DNA from: Paraoerskovia sediminicola
Lineage (GTDB): Bacteria; Actinomycetota; Actinomycetes; Actinomycetales; Cellulomonadaceae
Assembly (NCBI RefSeq): GCF_030296575.1
Contig: NZ_AP027729.1
Coordinates: 2,666,001 to 2,730,000, forward strand
Direction of reading: 5' to 3'
Length of the DNA stretch: 64,000 bases
Positions 1 to 8,850 of the stretch are shown here, piece by piece (within the stretch, counting starts at the first letter, position 1; each line of letters starts with the position of its first letter). The position numbers and the translations under genes were made by a program. The notes below the pieces were generated by a model. The model ran no database searches. It had not been told where the DNA came from and was given only the letters and a program-made list of their open reading frames with translations.

Positions 1-206
1 AGGCCGATGAGGCCCGCGGAGCGGTTGCGCAGCTTCTCCGGCCGCTCGTAGCCCAGCAGGTCGAGCGCCTGGAGCACGGCCTGACGGGTCTCCGAAGCGA
101 CGCCCGACTTCCCGTTGAGCACGCGGGAGACGGTCGCGGTGCTGACGCCGGCCTGCTCTGCAAGGTCTGTCAATCGGGTGCGCACACCCGGAACCCTAGG
201 GGACAC
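1..206 (-). CDS. LacI-family transcriptional regulator, N-terminal part (cut by window edge)
   Basis: About 68 N-terminal residues are visible before the gene leaves the window. They form a typical LacI helix-turn-helix and hinge: LTDLAEQAGVSTATVSRVLN, then KSGVASETRQAVL and a LGYERP-type hinge. The start is a GTG at 204-206, with a GAGGAGG-type ribosome binding site a few bases upstream. The gene is divergent from a maltose-type ABC transporter operon, and a perfect LacI-type palindrome lies between them at 273-286. I infer that it is the local repressor, relieved by a malto-oligosaccharide. The ligand-binding domain is outside the window, so the inducer cannot be judged. Confidence 0.9.
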   Translation of the reverse strand, partial: MSPRVPGVRTRLTDLAEQAGVSTATVSRVLNGKSGVASETRQAVLQALDLLGYERPEKLRNRSAGLIG

Positions 207-272
207 GGGACCTCCTCGTCCGGTCGTTCCATCCCTCGATGAAACTGTTACATGAAAGGTACCGCAACGGCT

Positions 273-286
273 TGCAAAAGTTTGCA
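273..286. promoter_or_regulatory. Candidate LacI-family operator
   Basis: The sequence TGCAAA-AG-TTTGCA is a perfect inverted repeat around a 2-nt centre. It has the TGCAAA/TTTGCA arms typical of LacI/MalR-type operators, although their centre is usually CG rather than AG. It overlaps a possible -35 element, TTGCAC at 282-287, upstream of the malE-like gene, with a weak -10 (TCACAA, 305-310) at 17-nt spacing. Bound regulator would therefore block transcription of the transport operon. It could also control the divergent lacI-type gene. Confidence 0.7.
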
Positions 287-357
287 CGCGGACGTACGTT
301 CCTCTCACAAGGGGGCACCGGCACAGGGTCGGCGGCCCACGACACGATGGAGTTGAG

Positions 358-1602
358 ATGCGACGGAGCATCATTCTTGCCGGCGCGACGGTCACCGCCC
401 TCGCGCTCACCGCATGCGGTTCGGGGTCGTCGGACTCCGCCGAGTCGGCCGCACCTGAGGCCACCGAGTCCGCGGCCACCGCCGAGGGCACCCTGACGAT
501 GTGGGTCGACGACACCCGCATCGGCGAGATGCAGCCGGTCGTCGACGCCTTCACCGAGAAGACCGGTGTCGAGGTCGACCTGGTGCAGAAGGCGTCGGGC
601 GACATCGGCCCCGACTTCGTCGCCCAGGTCCCGACGGGCGAGGGCCCGGACATCATCACCTCGGCCCACGACGGCCTCGGCGAGTGGGTCAACAACGGCG
701 TCGTCGCACCGATCGAGCTCGGCGACAAGGCCGACGGCTTCGCCCCGGCAGCCATGGCGGCCATGGCCTACGACGGCCAGACGTACGGCGTCCCGCTGTC
801 GATCGAGAACATCGCGCTCGTCCGCAACAACGACCTGCTCGACGAGACCTCGGCCACGACCTTCGACGAGCTCGTGGAGCAGGCCAAGGGCGCCGGCACC
901 GAGTTCTCCGTCCTGATCCAGCAGGGCGAGGAGTCGGACCCGTACCACCTCTACCCCCTGCAGACGTCCTTCGGGGCACCGGTCTTCGCCCAGGCGGACG
1001 ACGGCTCGTACACGAGCGACATCGAGATGGGCGGCGACGCCGGCCACGCGTTCAGCGAGTACCTCGCCAAGCTCGGTGACGAGGACGTGCTCGACATCTC
1101 GATCGACGGCGAGAAGGCCAAGCAGGCGTTCCTCGACGGCGACGCCCCGTACATCCTGACCGGCCCGTGGAACACCACGGCGTTCACCGAGGCCGGCATG
1201 GACATCTCCGTGCTGCCGATCCCGAGCGCCGGCGGCGAGCCGTCGCAGCCGTTCGTGGGCGTCCAGGGCGTCTTCATCTCCGCGAAGTCCGAGAACCCCG
1301 TCCTCGCCAACGAGTTCGTTGCGAACTACCTGACGACCGAGGAGGCGCAGGACGTCCTCTACACCGAGGGTGGCCGCACCCCGGCCCTGACGGCCTCGGC
1401 CGCCAAGGTCGACGACCCGATCCTGACCGGGTTCAACGACGCCGGCATGGAGGGCGCCCCGATGCCCGCCATCCCCGAGATGAGCTCCGTCTGGGGCTTC
1501 TGGGGCACGACCGAGGCGCAGGTCGTCGACGGTCAGGCCGACGCCGACACCGCCTGGGACCAGATGGTCGACAACATCCAGGGCGCGATCGACGCGGGCT
1601 GA
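358..1602 (+). CDS. malE: Maltose/maltodextrin-type ABC transporter substrate-binding lipoprotein
   Basis: A 414-aa extracellular solute-binding protein of the MalE family (SBP family 1). The N-terminus is a lipoprotein signal: basic MRR, a hydrophobic stretch, then the lipobox LTAC with Cys at residue 20, followed by a Ser/Glu/Ala-rich linker. The mature part begins GTLTMWVDD and contains GEGPDIITSAHDGLGEW, NPVLANEFVANYL and a C-terminal EMSSVWGFWG stretch, as in MalE-type proteins. It is the first gene of the malE-malF-malG unit. A weak GGAG-like site precedes the ATG. A strong hairpin follows the gene, which could allow more binding protein than permease. Sugar specificity is inferred from neighbours (GH13 and GH31 glucosidases). 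Confidence 0.9.
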   Translation: MRRSIILAGATVTALALTACGSGSSDSAESAAPEATESAATAEGTLTMWVDDTRIGEMQPVVDAFTEKTGVEVDLVQKASGDIGPDFVAQVPTGEGPDIITSAHDGLGEWVNNGVVAPIELGDKADGFAPAAMAAMAYDGQTYGVPLSIENIALVRNNDLLDETSATTFDELVEQAKGAGTEFSVLIQQGEESDPYHLYPLQTSFGAPVFAQADDGSYTSDIEMGGDAGHAFSEYLAKLGDEDVLDISIDGEKAKQAFLDGDAPYILTGPWNTTAFTEAGMDISVLPIPSAGGEPSQPFVGVQGVFISAKSENPVLANEFVANYLTTEEAQDVLYTEGGRTPALTASAAKVDDPILTGFNDAGMEGAPMPAIPEMSSVWGFWGTTEAQVVDGQADADTAWDQMVDNIQGAIDAG

Positions 1603-1611
1603 CGCCCCCAC

Positions 1612-1647
1612 CCGGTCCTGTCCGCGCCGACGCGCGGACAGGACCGG
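1612..1647 (+). promoter_or_regulatory. malE-malF intercistronic hairpin
   Basis: A perfect 15-bp stem (1612-1626 with 1633-1647) encloses a 6-nt loop just after the malE stop. No T-tract follows, so it is more likely an mRNA-stabilising or partial termination structure than a full terminator. Downstream, 1673-1711 holds two imperfect copies of a CAGCTGC..CGACATCTG unit, then short CACCACCCAG repeats, before the malF ribosome binding site. Confidence 0.7.
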
Positions 1648-1824
1648 TCTCGCGCGACCATGTGAGCAGGCACCAGCTGCCGACATCTGTTCCGCAGCTG
1701 CACGACATCTGCTCCGACCGACGGCCGCGCGACCCAGCACGACCTGCACCACCCAGCTCCAGCCGCACCACCCAGCACATCCCCGATCCACGCGCACCGC
1801 TGCGCACGCCGTAAGGACCGATCG

Positions 1825-3462
1825 ATGACACACCCCACCGCTGTCGAGGGGCCGACGACCGCCGGCTCCGGCAACGGGTCGCCACCGGAGGACTCCTCCG
1901 GGACCCGCCGCCCGCGCCGAGGCTGGGCCTCGCACGCGAGGGACGTCCGTCCCGGATTCCTCGTCAAGCTCGCGCTCGTGGCTCTCGCGAACGCCGTCGG
2001 CCTGTACGGGATCCTCGCGGCGTGGGCCGTGCAGTCGTGGGGGATCCTCGCGTTCCTCGTGCTGGCGCTCGTCGCCGTCGACTGGGCCTACTTCTCCCGC
2101 CGCGCGCTCGCCGCGAAGTACCTGGTGCCGGGCCTGATCTTCCTGTTCGTCTACCAGATCTTCGCGATGGGGTACACGGCGTACGTCGCGTTCACGAACT
2201 ACGGCGACGGGCACAACTCCACCAAGGACGACGCGATCGCGCAGATCTCGGAGCAGAACGAGCGCCGCGTCGAGGGTTCGGCGTCGTACCCGCTGACCGT
2301 CGTCACCCAGGGCGACGAGCTCGGGTTCGCGATCGTCGACGACGGTCAGGTCCGCGTCGGGTCGGCGGAGCAGCCGTTCGAGGCCGAGCCGGACGCGGTC
2401 GTCGAGAACGGGTCGATCACCTCGATCCCCGACGGCGACGTGCTGTCGTTCGTCGACGTCGCGGGTCGCCAGTCGGAGATCACGCAGCTGCGCGTCCCGC
2501 TGTCGGACGACCCGGAGAGCGGTTCGATCCGCACCCAGGACGGCTCGACCGGGTTCGTCTACCAGCCGGCGCTCGCGTACGACGAGGACAGCGACACGTT
2601 CGTCGACACGGAGACCGGCACGGTCTACAGCCCCAGCGGTGGCGGGAACTTCGTCTCCGCCGACGGCCAGGAGCTCACGCCCGGCTGGCGGGTCGGCGTC
2701 GGGTTCTCCAACTTCTCGGCGATGTTCACGGACTCCCGCATGGCCGGTCCGTTCGCCTCGATCTTCGGGTGGACCTTCGTCTTCGCGGCGCTCTCGGTCC
2801 TGACGACGTTCGCGCTGGGACTCTTCCTGGCGATCACGTTCAACGACGAGCGGGTCCGCGGCCGCAAGATCTACCGGTCGCTGCTGATCCTCCCGTACGC
2901 GTTCCCGGGGTTCCTCTCGGCGCTCGTGTGGTCCGGCATGCTCAACGAGAGGTTCGGCTTCGTCAACGAGGTGCTGCTCGGCGGGGCGTCGGTGCCCTGG
3001 CTGACCGACCCCACGCTGGCGAAGGTCTCGGTGATCCTCGTCAACCTCTGGCTCGGCTTCCCGTACATGTTCCTCATCACGACGGGCGCGCTCCAGGCGA
3101 TCCCGAGCGACATGATGGAGGCCGCCAAGATCGACGGTGCCGGGCGGTGGCGGATGTTCCGCTCGCTCACCCTGCCGATGCTGATGGTCTCCGTGGCGCC
3201 GCTGCTCATCGCCTCGTTCGCCTTCAACTTCAACAACTTCTCGCTGATCTTCATGCTCACGGGCGGTGGTCCCAACTTCGTCGGCACCCCGTACGTCGTC
3301 GGGCACACGGACATCCTGATCTCGATGGTGTACTCCGTGGCGTTCGAGAGCGGCAGCAAGCAGTACGGCGTGGCGAGCGCGCTCTCCATCCTGATCTTCA
3401 TCATGGTCGGACTGATCTCCTGGATCGGATTCCGCCGCACCCGCAAGCTCGAGGAGCTCTGA
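1825..3462 (+). CDS. malF: Maltodextrin ABC transporter permease, MalF type
   Basis: A 545-aa integral membrane subunit. A hydrophilic 40-residue N-tail is followed by three membrane segments (about residues 45-125), then a long extracytoplasmic domain (about 130-300) typical of MalF, then five more membrane segments. The ABC-permease EAA loop is clear near residue 430 (EAAKIDGAGRWRMFRSLTLP), where the ATPase docks. An AAGGA site precedes the ATG. The stop is one base before the malG start, so the two permeases are translationally coupled. No ATPase gene is present, so a shared MsiK-type ATPase elsewhere probably energises the complex. Confidence 0.93.
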   Translation: MTHPTAVEGPTTAGSGNGSPPEDSSGTRRPRRGWASHARDVRPGFLVKLALVALANAVGLYGILAAWAVQSWGILAFLVLALVAVDWAYFSRRALAAKYLVPGLIFLFVYQIFAMGYTAYVAFTNYGDGHNSTKDDAIAQISEQNERRVEGSASYPLTVVTQGDELGFAIVDDGQVRVGSAEQPFEAEPDAVVENGSITSIPDGDVLSFVDVAGRQSEITQLRVPLSDDPESGSIRTQDGSTGFVYQPALAYDEDSDTFVDTETGTVYSPSGGGNFVSADGQELTPGWRVGVGFSNFSAMFTDSRMAGPFASIFGWTFVFAALSVLTTFALGLFLAITFNDERVRGRKIYRSLLILPYAFPGFLSALVWSGMLNERFGFVNEVLLGGASVPWLTDPTLAKVSVILVNLWLGFPYMFLITTGALQAIPSDMMEAAKIDGAGRWRMFRSLTLPMLMVSVAPLLIASFAFNFNNFSLIFMLTGGGPNFVGTPYVVGHTDILISMVYSVAFESGSKQYGVASALSILIFIMVGLISWIGFRRTRKLEEL

Positions 3463-3463
3463 G

Positions 3464-4375
3464 ATGGCGTCGACCCGAACCTCCCCGGAGGTGACCGCTG
3501 CGCCCCAGCCGGTCAACGACAACCGGCTGCGCGGAGCGCGCTGGTGGAACGAGATCGGCTGGCGCCACGTCGTCGGCGTGGTCATGGTGCTGATCTGCGT
3601 CCTGCCGCTGCTCTACGCGGTGTCGGCGAGCCTGAACCCGGCGGGCACCCTGACAGGGTCCAACGAGCTGTTCCGGACGGTCTCGCTGGAGAACTACGCG
3701 AACCTGGTCCCGTCCGGGTTCGGCGACTGGATGGTCAACTCGCTGATCGTGTGCACGGTGACCGCCGCCGGGACCGTGGTCATGGGCGGGGCCGCCGCGT
3801 ACTCGTTCTCCCGGTTCCGGTTCAAGGGCCGGCACCAGGGCCTGACGGCGTTGCTGCTCATCCAGATGTTCCCGCAGATGCTCGCGTTCGTCGCGATCTT
3901 CCTGCTCCTCCTGTCGCTCGGGGACGTGTTCCCGGTGCTGGGCCTGAACTCTCAGCTCGGTCTGATCTGCGTCTACCTGGGTGGCGCCCTCGGCGTGAAC
4001 ACGTTCCTCATGTACGGGTTCTTCAACACCGTCCCGCGTGAGCTCGACGAGGCCGCGAAGATCGACGGTGCGACGCACGCGCAGATCTTCTGGGGCATCA
4101 TCGTCCGGCTCGTGACGCCGATCCTCACGGTCGTGGGTCTGCTGTCGTTCATCACGGCGTACGGCGACTTCATCATCGCCAAGATCGTCCTGCAGCGTCC
4201 CGAGGAGTTCACGCTGGCCGTCGGTCTGTACAACTGGGCCGCGGACGAGCGGAACGCCCCCTGGGGTCTGTTCGCCGCGGGCGCCGTGATCGCCGCGATC
4301 CCCGTGGTGGCGCTGTTCCTGTTCCTCCAGCGGTACATCGTCGGCGGCCTCACGGCCGGGTCGGTCAAGGGCTGA
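3464..4375 (+). CDS. malG: Maltodextrin ABC transporter permease, MalG type
   Basis: A 303-aa partner permease with six predicted membrane segments after a 40-residue cytoplasmic tail. The EAA loop reads DEAAKIDGATHAQIFWGIIV, followed by LVTPILTVVGLLSFITAYGDF, the usual MalG C-terminal half. The start ATG lies one base after the malF stop. The next start (GH13 gene) is five bases after this stop, so transporter and hydrolase are one transcription unit. Length is normal for MalG. Confidence 0.93.
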   Translation: MASTRTSPEVTAAPQPVNDNRLRGARWWNEIGWRHVVGVVMVLICVLPLLYAVSASLNPAGTLTGSNELFRTVSLENYANLVPSGFGDWMVNSLIVCTVTAAGTVVMGGAAAYSFSRFRFKGRHQGLTALLLIQMFPQMLAFVAIFLLLLSLGDVFPVLGLNSQLGLICVYLGGALGVNTFLMYGFFNTVPRELDEAAKIDGATHAQIFWGIIVRLVTPILTVVGLLSFITAYGDFIIAKIVLQRPEEFTLAVGLYNWAADERNAPWGLFAAGAVIAAIPVVALFLFLQRYIVGGLTAGSVKG

Positions 4376-4379
4376 CCTG

Positions 4380-6250
4380 ATGTCGGACGCCGTCCCTCGC
4401 CAGGTCCCGCGGGTCACCCTCGGGGCGCACCACGACGGGTCCGAGCTCTACGTCCCCGCGGGGACGCCGGTCCTCGGCGGCACCGTCGAGGTCCGGCTCC
4501 GGGTCCCGTCGAGCGTCGACGAGGTCTGGCTCCGCTCGGTGCGGGACGGCGAGCCCCGGCTCTCGCGGGCGCGCCCGACTCCAGGGCCCTTCGGGGCCGG
4601 CGCGCCCGAACCCGGGGAGTGTTGGTTCGCGGCCGACCTGCTCGTCCACAACCCGGTGACGAGCTATCGGTTCCTGCTCAAGGGGACCTCGACGTCCCCT
4701 ACCTGTGGCTGAACGGGCGCGGCACCCACGCCCGCGACGTCTCCGACGTCGCCGACTTCCGGATCACGACCCACGCGCCCGCGCCGGACTGGATGCGCGA
4801 CGGGATCGTCTACCAGGTGTTCCCGGACCGGTTCGCGCGCTCCGCCGCGGCGGCGGACCGGGACCTGCCGGGGTGGGCGCTCCCCGCGGACTGGGACACC
4901 CCTGTGATCCCCGAGGGGCCGGGGGTCGGGACGCAGCTCTACGGCGGGGACCTCGCGGGCGTCGAGGAGCACCTCGACCACCTCGTGGACCTCGGCGTCG
5001 GCACGCTGTACCTCACCCCGTTCTTCCCCGGGCGCTCCAACCACCGCTACGACGCGAGCACGTTCGCGCACGTCGACCCGCTGCTCGGCGGGGACGAGGC
5101 GCTCGCCTCCCTCACGCGCGCCGCGCACGCGCGCGGGCTGCGGGTGATGGGGGACATCACCACGAACCACACCGGCGCGGGGCACGAGTGGTTCGTCGCC
5201 GCGCTCGCCGACCCGCAGGCACCGGAGCGCGACCTCTACTACTGGACCGACGGCGGCTACGTGAGCTGGCTCGAGCACGACTCGCTGCCGAAGCTCGACT
5301 GGGCGTCGCCGCAGGTCGCCGAGAAGATGCTGCACGGCGCCGACGCGCCCGTGCGCCGCTACCTCGAGGCGCCGTTCGACCTGGACGGCTGGCGGGTCGA
5401 CGTCGCGAACATGACGGGCCGCCACGCCGCGCAGGACGACACGCACGAGGTCGCGCGCGAGGTGCGCCGGGCGATCACGGACGTCCGCGCCGACGGGGCG
5501 CTCGTCGGCGAGCACTTCCACGACGCGAGCGGCGACCTCGCGGGCGACGGCTGGCACGCCAACATGAACTACTCGGCGTTCACCCGGCCGATCTGGACGT
5601 GGCTCGCGCCCGAGGGGTCGCAGGTCCCGTACCTGGGTCTTCCGGTGACCATGCCGCGGCGGTCGGGTCCTGACGTCGTCGCCACGATGCGCGAGTTCGA
5701 CGCCGTGGTGCCGTGGGCCGTCGCGTCCCGCCAGTGGAACATGCTCGGCTCGCACGACACGGCGCGGCTTCGCACCGTCGTCGGCGGTCCGGAGATGGTC
5801 GAGGTCGCCGCGGCGGTCCTCATGACATACCCGGGCACACCGGTCGTGTTCGCCGGGGACGAGCTCGGCCTCGAGGGGGTCAACGGGGAGCACTCGCGGG
5901 TGCCGATGCCGTGGGGCCGTCTCGAGCTGCAGGACGCCGCGACCCACGACACCTACCGGTCCCTGGTCCGGCTGCGGCGCGAGTCCCGCGCGCTGCGCGA
6001 GGGCGGCATGCGGTGGGTCCACGTGGACGACGACGCGCTCGTCTACCTCCGCGAGACGGCCGACGAGCGGGTGCTCGTCGTCGCCGCTCGCGGTCCGTGG
6101 TCGGGCGCCGTGGTGACGGGGCTCGCCGTCGACGGGTTCCCGGAACGGCTGTTCGGCGGCGTCCCGCTCCAGGTCGAACCCGACGGTGTCCGCGTCGCGG
6201 GCGACGGGCCTGCGGTGGGCGTCTGGCGCCTGCCCGCGCAGACCGGCTGA
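4380..6250 (+). CDS. GH13 alpha-amylase-family glycosidase (one-base frameshift at 4682-4685)
   Basis: A cytoplasmic maltodextrin-degrading enzyme of the GH13 clan, probably neopullulanase or maltogenic-amylase-like, with no signal peptide. An N-terminal beta-sandwich (4380-4690) is followed by the (beta/alpha)8 barrel starting DGIVYQVFPDRFAR. Conserved regions are present: TTNHTG; GWRVDVAN (nucleophile Asp codon 5399-5401); VGEH (acid/base Glu codon 5510-5512); GSHDTAR (Asp codon 5756-5758). The first frame runs to LLKG, then stops. One more G in the 4682-4685 run restores LLKGDLDVPYLWLNG and a full-length protein of about 623 aa. I read this as a sequencing deletion. The gene sits in the mal operon and should act on imported oligosaccharides. 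Confidence 0.88.
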
Positions 6251-6299
6251 CACCGGCCCTCCCTGACCGCGCACGACGTCCCAGCCCGAGAGGTCCCAC

Positions 6300-8840
6300 A
6301 TGTTCTCCCTGAGCGACGGGTCGCCCCGTCCCGCGGCCGCCGCGTCCCAGATCACCGGGCCCGGTTACCGCTTCACGATCCTGACGAGCCGGCTGATCCG
6401 GCTCGAGTGGGCGGACGACGGCGCGTTCGTCGACGAGGCCACGGCCGTCGTGACGAACCGTGACTTCCCGGTCCCGGGCTTCACCGTCGAGCGCGACGGC
6501 GCGTCCCTCACGGTCCGCACGGAGCACGTCGAGCTGCACCACGACGGCGGACCGTTCACGAGCTCGGGGCTCTCGGTCACGCTCCACGGCGCACCCGACA
6601 TCCACTACGCGGCCTGGCGGTTCGGCGAGGACCTGCCGCAGTACCTGCCGCGCCGCGGGAACCTCGGGGGCACCGCACGCACCCTGGACGAGGTCGACGG
6701 GGCGTGCCCCCTCGAACCGGGCATCCTGTCGACCTACGGCTTCGCGACGCTCGACGACTCGGCGTCGGTCCTGATGACGCCCGACGGGTGGGTCGCGCCA
6801 CGATCGAGGTCCGGCGCGGGGTCCCGGTCAGGGTCCGGCGGCGGGGCCGGCTCGCGACCGGCGCACGACCTGTACGTCTTCGCCCACGGTCACGACTACC
6901 AGGGCGCGCTGGACGACTACTTCCGACTCACGGGCGCCCCGCCCCTGGTCCCGCGCCACGTGCTGGGCAACTGGTGGAGCAGGTTCTGGCGCTACGACCA
7001 CGACGGCTACCTCGCGCTGCTCGACCGGTTCGACGCCGAGCGGCTGCCGTTCTCGGTGTCCGTGATCGACATGGACTGGCACGTCACCGACGTCGACCCG
7101 GCGCTCGGGACCGGGTGGACCGGCTACACGTGGAACCGGGACCTGTTCCCGGACCCGGCGGCGTTCCTCGCCGCCCTCCACGACCGAGGACTGGCCGTCA
7201 CCCTCAACGTCCACCCCGCGGACGGCGTCCGACGCCACGAGGACGCCTACCCGGCCACCGCGCGCGCCCTCGGGGTCGACCCGGACTCCGGGGTCGCGAT
7301 CCCGTTCGACATCACGGACCGCGCGTTCGTCGACGCCTACCTCGACCACGTCCACCACCCGCTCGAGGACGAGGGCGTGGACTTCTGGTGGCTGGACTGG
7401 CAGTCCGGCGGCGTCACCCGGGTGCCCGGGCTGGACCCGCTGTGGATGCTCAACCACGTCCACCACAAGGACTCGGGCAGGGGAGGGCGCCGCCCGCTGA
7501 CCTTCTCCCGCTACAGCGGCCCGGGCAGCCACCGGTACCCCGTCGGGTTCTCGGGCGACACGATCGCCACGTGGGCGTCCCTGGACTTCCAGCCGTACTT
7601 CACCAGCACCGCCGCGAACATCGGGTACTTCTGGTGGAGCCACGACGTCGGCGGTCACATGGAGGGCTCGACCGACCCGGAGCTGACGGCACGGTGGGTG
7701 CAGTACGGGGTGTTCTCGCCGGTGAACCGGCTGCACTCGTCGTCGAGCCCGTTCGGCTCGAAGGAACCCTGGCTCCTGGGTCGTGAGGCGGGCCACGTCG
7801 CGGCGAGGTTCCTGCGCCTGCGCCACGTGCTCGTCCCGTACCTGTACACGGCGGCGTGGGCGGCGCACGAGCACCGCGTGCCGCTCGCCCGACCGCTGTA
7901 CCACGCGTACCCCGACGAGCCGGAGGCGTACGAGCACCCGAACGTCTTCCTGTTCGGCCCCGATCTGCTCGTCGCGCCGATCACGACCCCGAGGGACCCC
8001 GAGGCCCGCGTCGGCGCGGTCACGGCGTGGCTGCCCGAGGGCACCTGGACCGACCTCTTCACCGGTGCGACCTACCGCGGCGGGCGCACCACGACGCTGC
8101 ACCGCGGCCTCGACGACTACCCCGTCCTCGTCCGGGCCGGGGCGGTCCTCCCGCTGGCCGCGGACGCGACGGCCCCCGTCGCGCAGGACCCGGACGAGCT
8201 CGTGCTGCGCGTCGTCCCCGGCACGGGGGAGTCGTCCTTCGTGGAGGACGACGGCTCCGCGGCCCCGGTGGCCCGGCGCACCGTGGTGCGCCAGACGTGC
8301 CGGGCCGGGGAAGGTACGGGCCTGGATCTGCGGCTCGAGATCGAGCCGGGCGGACCAAGCGCGGCCGGCGCCGGGGGCGATGCCGGGGACAGCGCTGAGC
8401 GCGACACCGGGGAGCGCTCCGGCCGCACCGTGCCCGGCCTCGGGTTCGACCTCGCCGGCGTCACGGCGGTGGGCTCCGTCTCGCTCACCGTCGGCGGCGA
8501 GGAGCACCCGGTCACGGTGGTCGAGACCCCTGCGGACGACGTCGCCGACCTCCTCGCGCCCGCGCTGCGCCTGCGCGCCGAGGGCGTCGACCTGACGCTG
8601 CCGGTGGTGCTGACCGTCGCCGGTGCTCGGCGCGCCACGGTCGACCTCCTCGACGCGGTACGCGGACTCCTGGCCGGCGCGCACATCGAGGTGACCACGA
8701 AGGACCGCGCCTACGTCGCCGCGCGGAGCCTCACCGGGCTCGAGCTGGTCGACGAGCTCGCGAGCCTCGGCCTGCCGGCCGTTCTCCTCGGAGCCGTCAT
8801 CGAGGCGGTCGTCGCGGCCGGAGAAGCGCCGTCTGACTAG
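6300..8840 (+). CDS. GH31-family alpha-glucosidase (or alpha-xylosidase)
   Basis: An 846-aa glycoside hydrolase family 31 protein. The N-terminal beta-sandwich contains [20 protein letters not shown], and the barrel begins [19 protein letters not shown] and IDMDWH. The likely nucleophile is Asp366 in FWWLDWQ, and the acid/base is Asp420 in [15 protein letters not shown] motif and a C-terminal beta-domain follow. About 150 extra C-terminal residues include a low-complexity Gly/Ala/Asp stretch (near 8350-8410) and a helical tail I cannot assign. It lies 49 nt after the GH13 gene and probably ends the mal operon. Its stop codon TAG doubles as the start of the dgt -10 box. Glucosidase is favoured by context; xylosidase is not excluded. 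Confidence 0.9.
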   Translation: MFSLSDGSPRPAAAASQITGPGYRFTILTSRLIRLEWADDGAFVDEATAVVTNRDFPVPGFTVERDGASLTVRTEHVELHHDGGPFTSSGLSVTLHGAPDIHYAAWRFGEDLPQYLPRRGNLGGTARTLDEVDGACPLEPGILSTYGFATLDDSASVLMTPDGWVAPRSRSGAGSRSGSGGGAGSRPAHDLYVFAHGHDYQGALDDYFRLTGAPPLVPRHVLGNWWSRFWRYDHDGYLALLDRFDAERLPFSVSVIDMDWHVTDVDPALGTGWTGYTWNRDLFPDPAAFLAALHDRGLAVTLNVHPADGVRRHEDAYPATARALGVDPDSGVAIPFDITDRAFVDAYLDHVHHPLEDEGVDFWWLDWQSGGVTRVPGLDPLWMLNHVHHKDSGRGGRRPLTFSRYSGPGSHRYPVGFSGDTIATWASLDFQPYFTSTAANIGYFWWSHDVGGHMEGSTDPELTARWVQYGVFSPVNRLHSSSSPFGSKEPWLLGREAGHVAARFLRLRHVLVPYLYTAAWAAHEHRVPLARPLYHAYPDEPEAYEHPNVFLFGPDLLVAPITTPRDPEARVGAVTAWLPEGTWTDLFTGATYRGGRTTTLHRGLDDYPVLVRAGAVLPLAADATAPVAQDPDELVLRVVPGTGESSFVEDDGSAAPVARRTVVRQTCRAGEGTGLDLRLEIEPGGPSAAGAGGDAGDSAERDTGERSGRTVPGLGFDLAGVTAVGSVSLTVGGEEHPVTVVETPADDVADLLAPALRLRAEGVDLTLPVVLTVAGARRATVDLLDAVRGLLAGAHIEVTTKDRAYVAARSLTGLELVDELASLGLPAVLLGAVIEAVVAAGEAPSD

Positions 8841-8843
8841 GGT
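8838..8843 (+). promoter_or_regulatory. -10 element of leaderless dgt promoter
   Basis: TAGGGT ends exactly 7 nt before the GTG at 8851, the actinobacterial leaderless arrangement. It supports 8851 rather than the in-frame GTG at 8842 as the dgt start. The first three bases are also the stop codon of the GH31 gene. Confidence 0.65.
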
Positions 8844-8850
8844 GGGTGAC

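Noticed and set aside
196-3585. A 1,129-codon open frame on the minus strand opposite malE, malF and the start of malG
   Set aside because: It is a shadow of high GC content: Arg/Asp/Glu/Val-rich, no domain, no ribosome binding site, and it lies wholly opposite well-conserved transporter genes.
4380-6250. Reading the frame breaks as real pseudogenes or programmed frameshifts
   Set aside because: There is no slippery-site pattern with downstream structure. The breaks are one-base losses in G/C runs across many unrelated genes, including essential ones.
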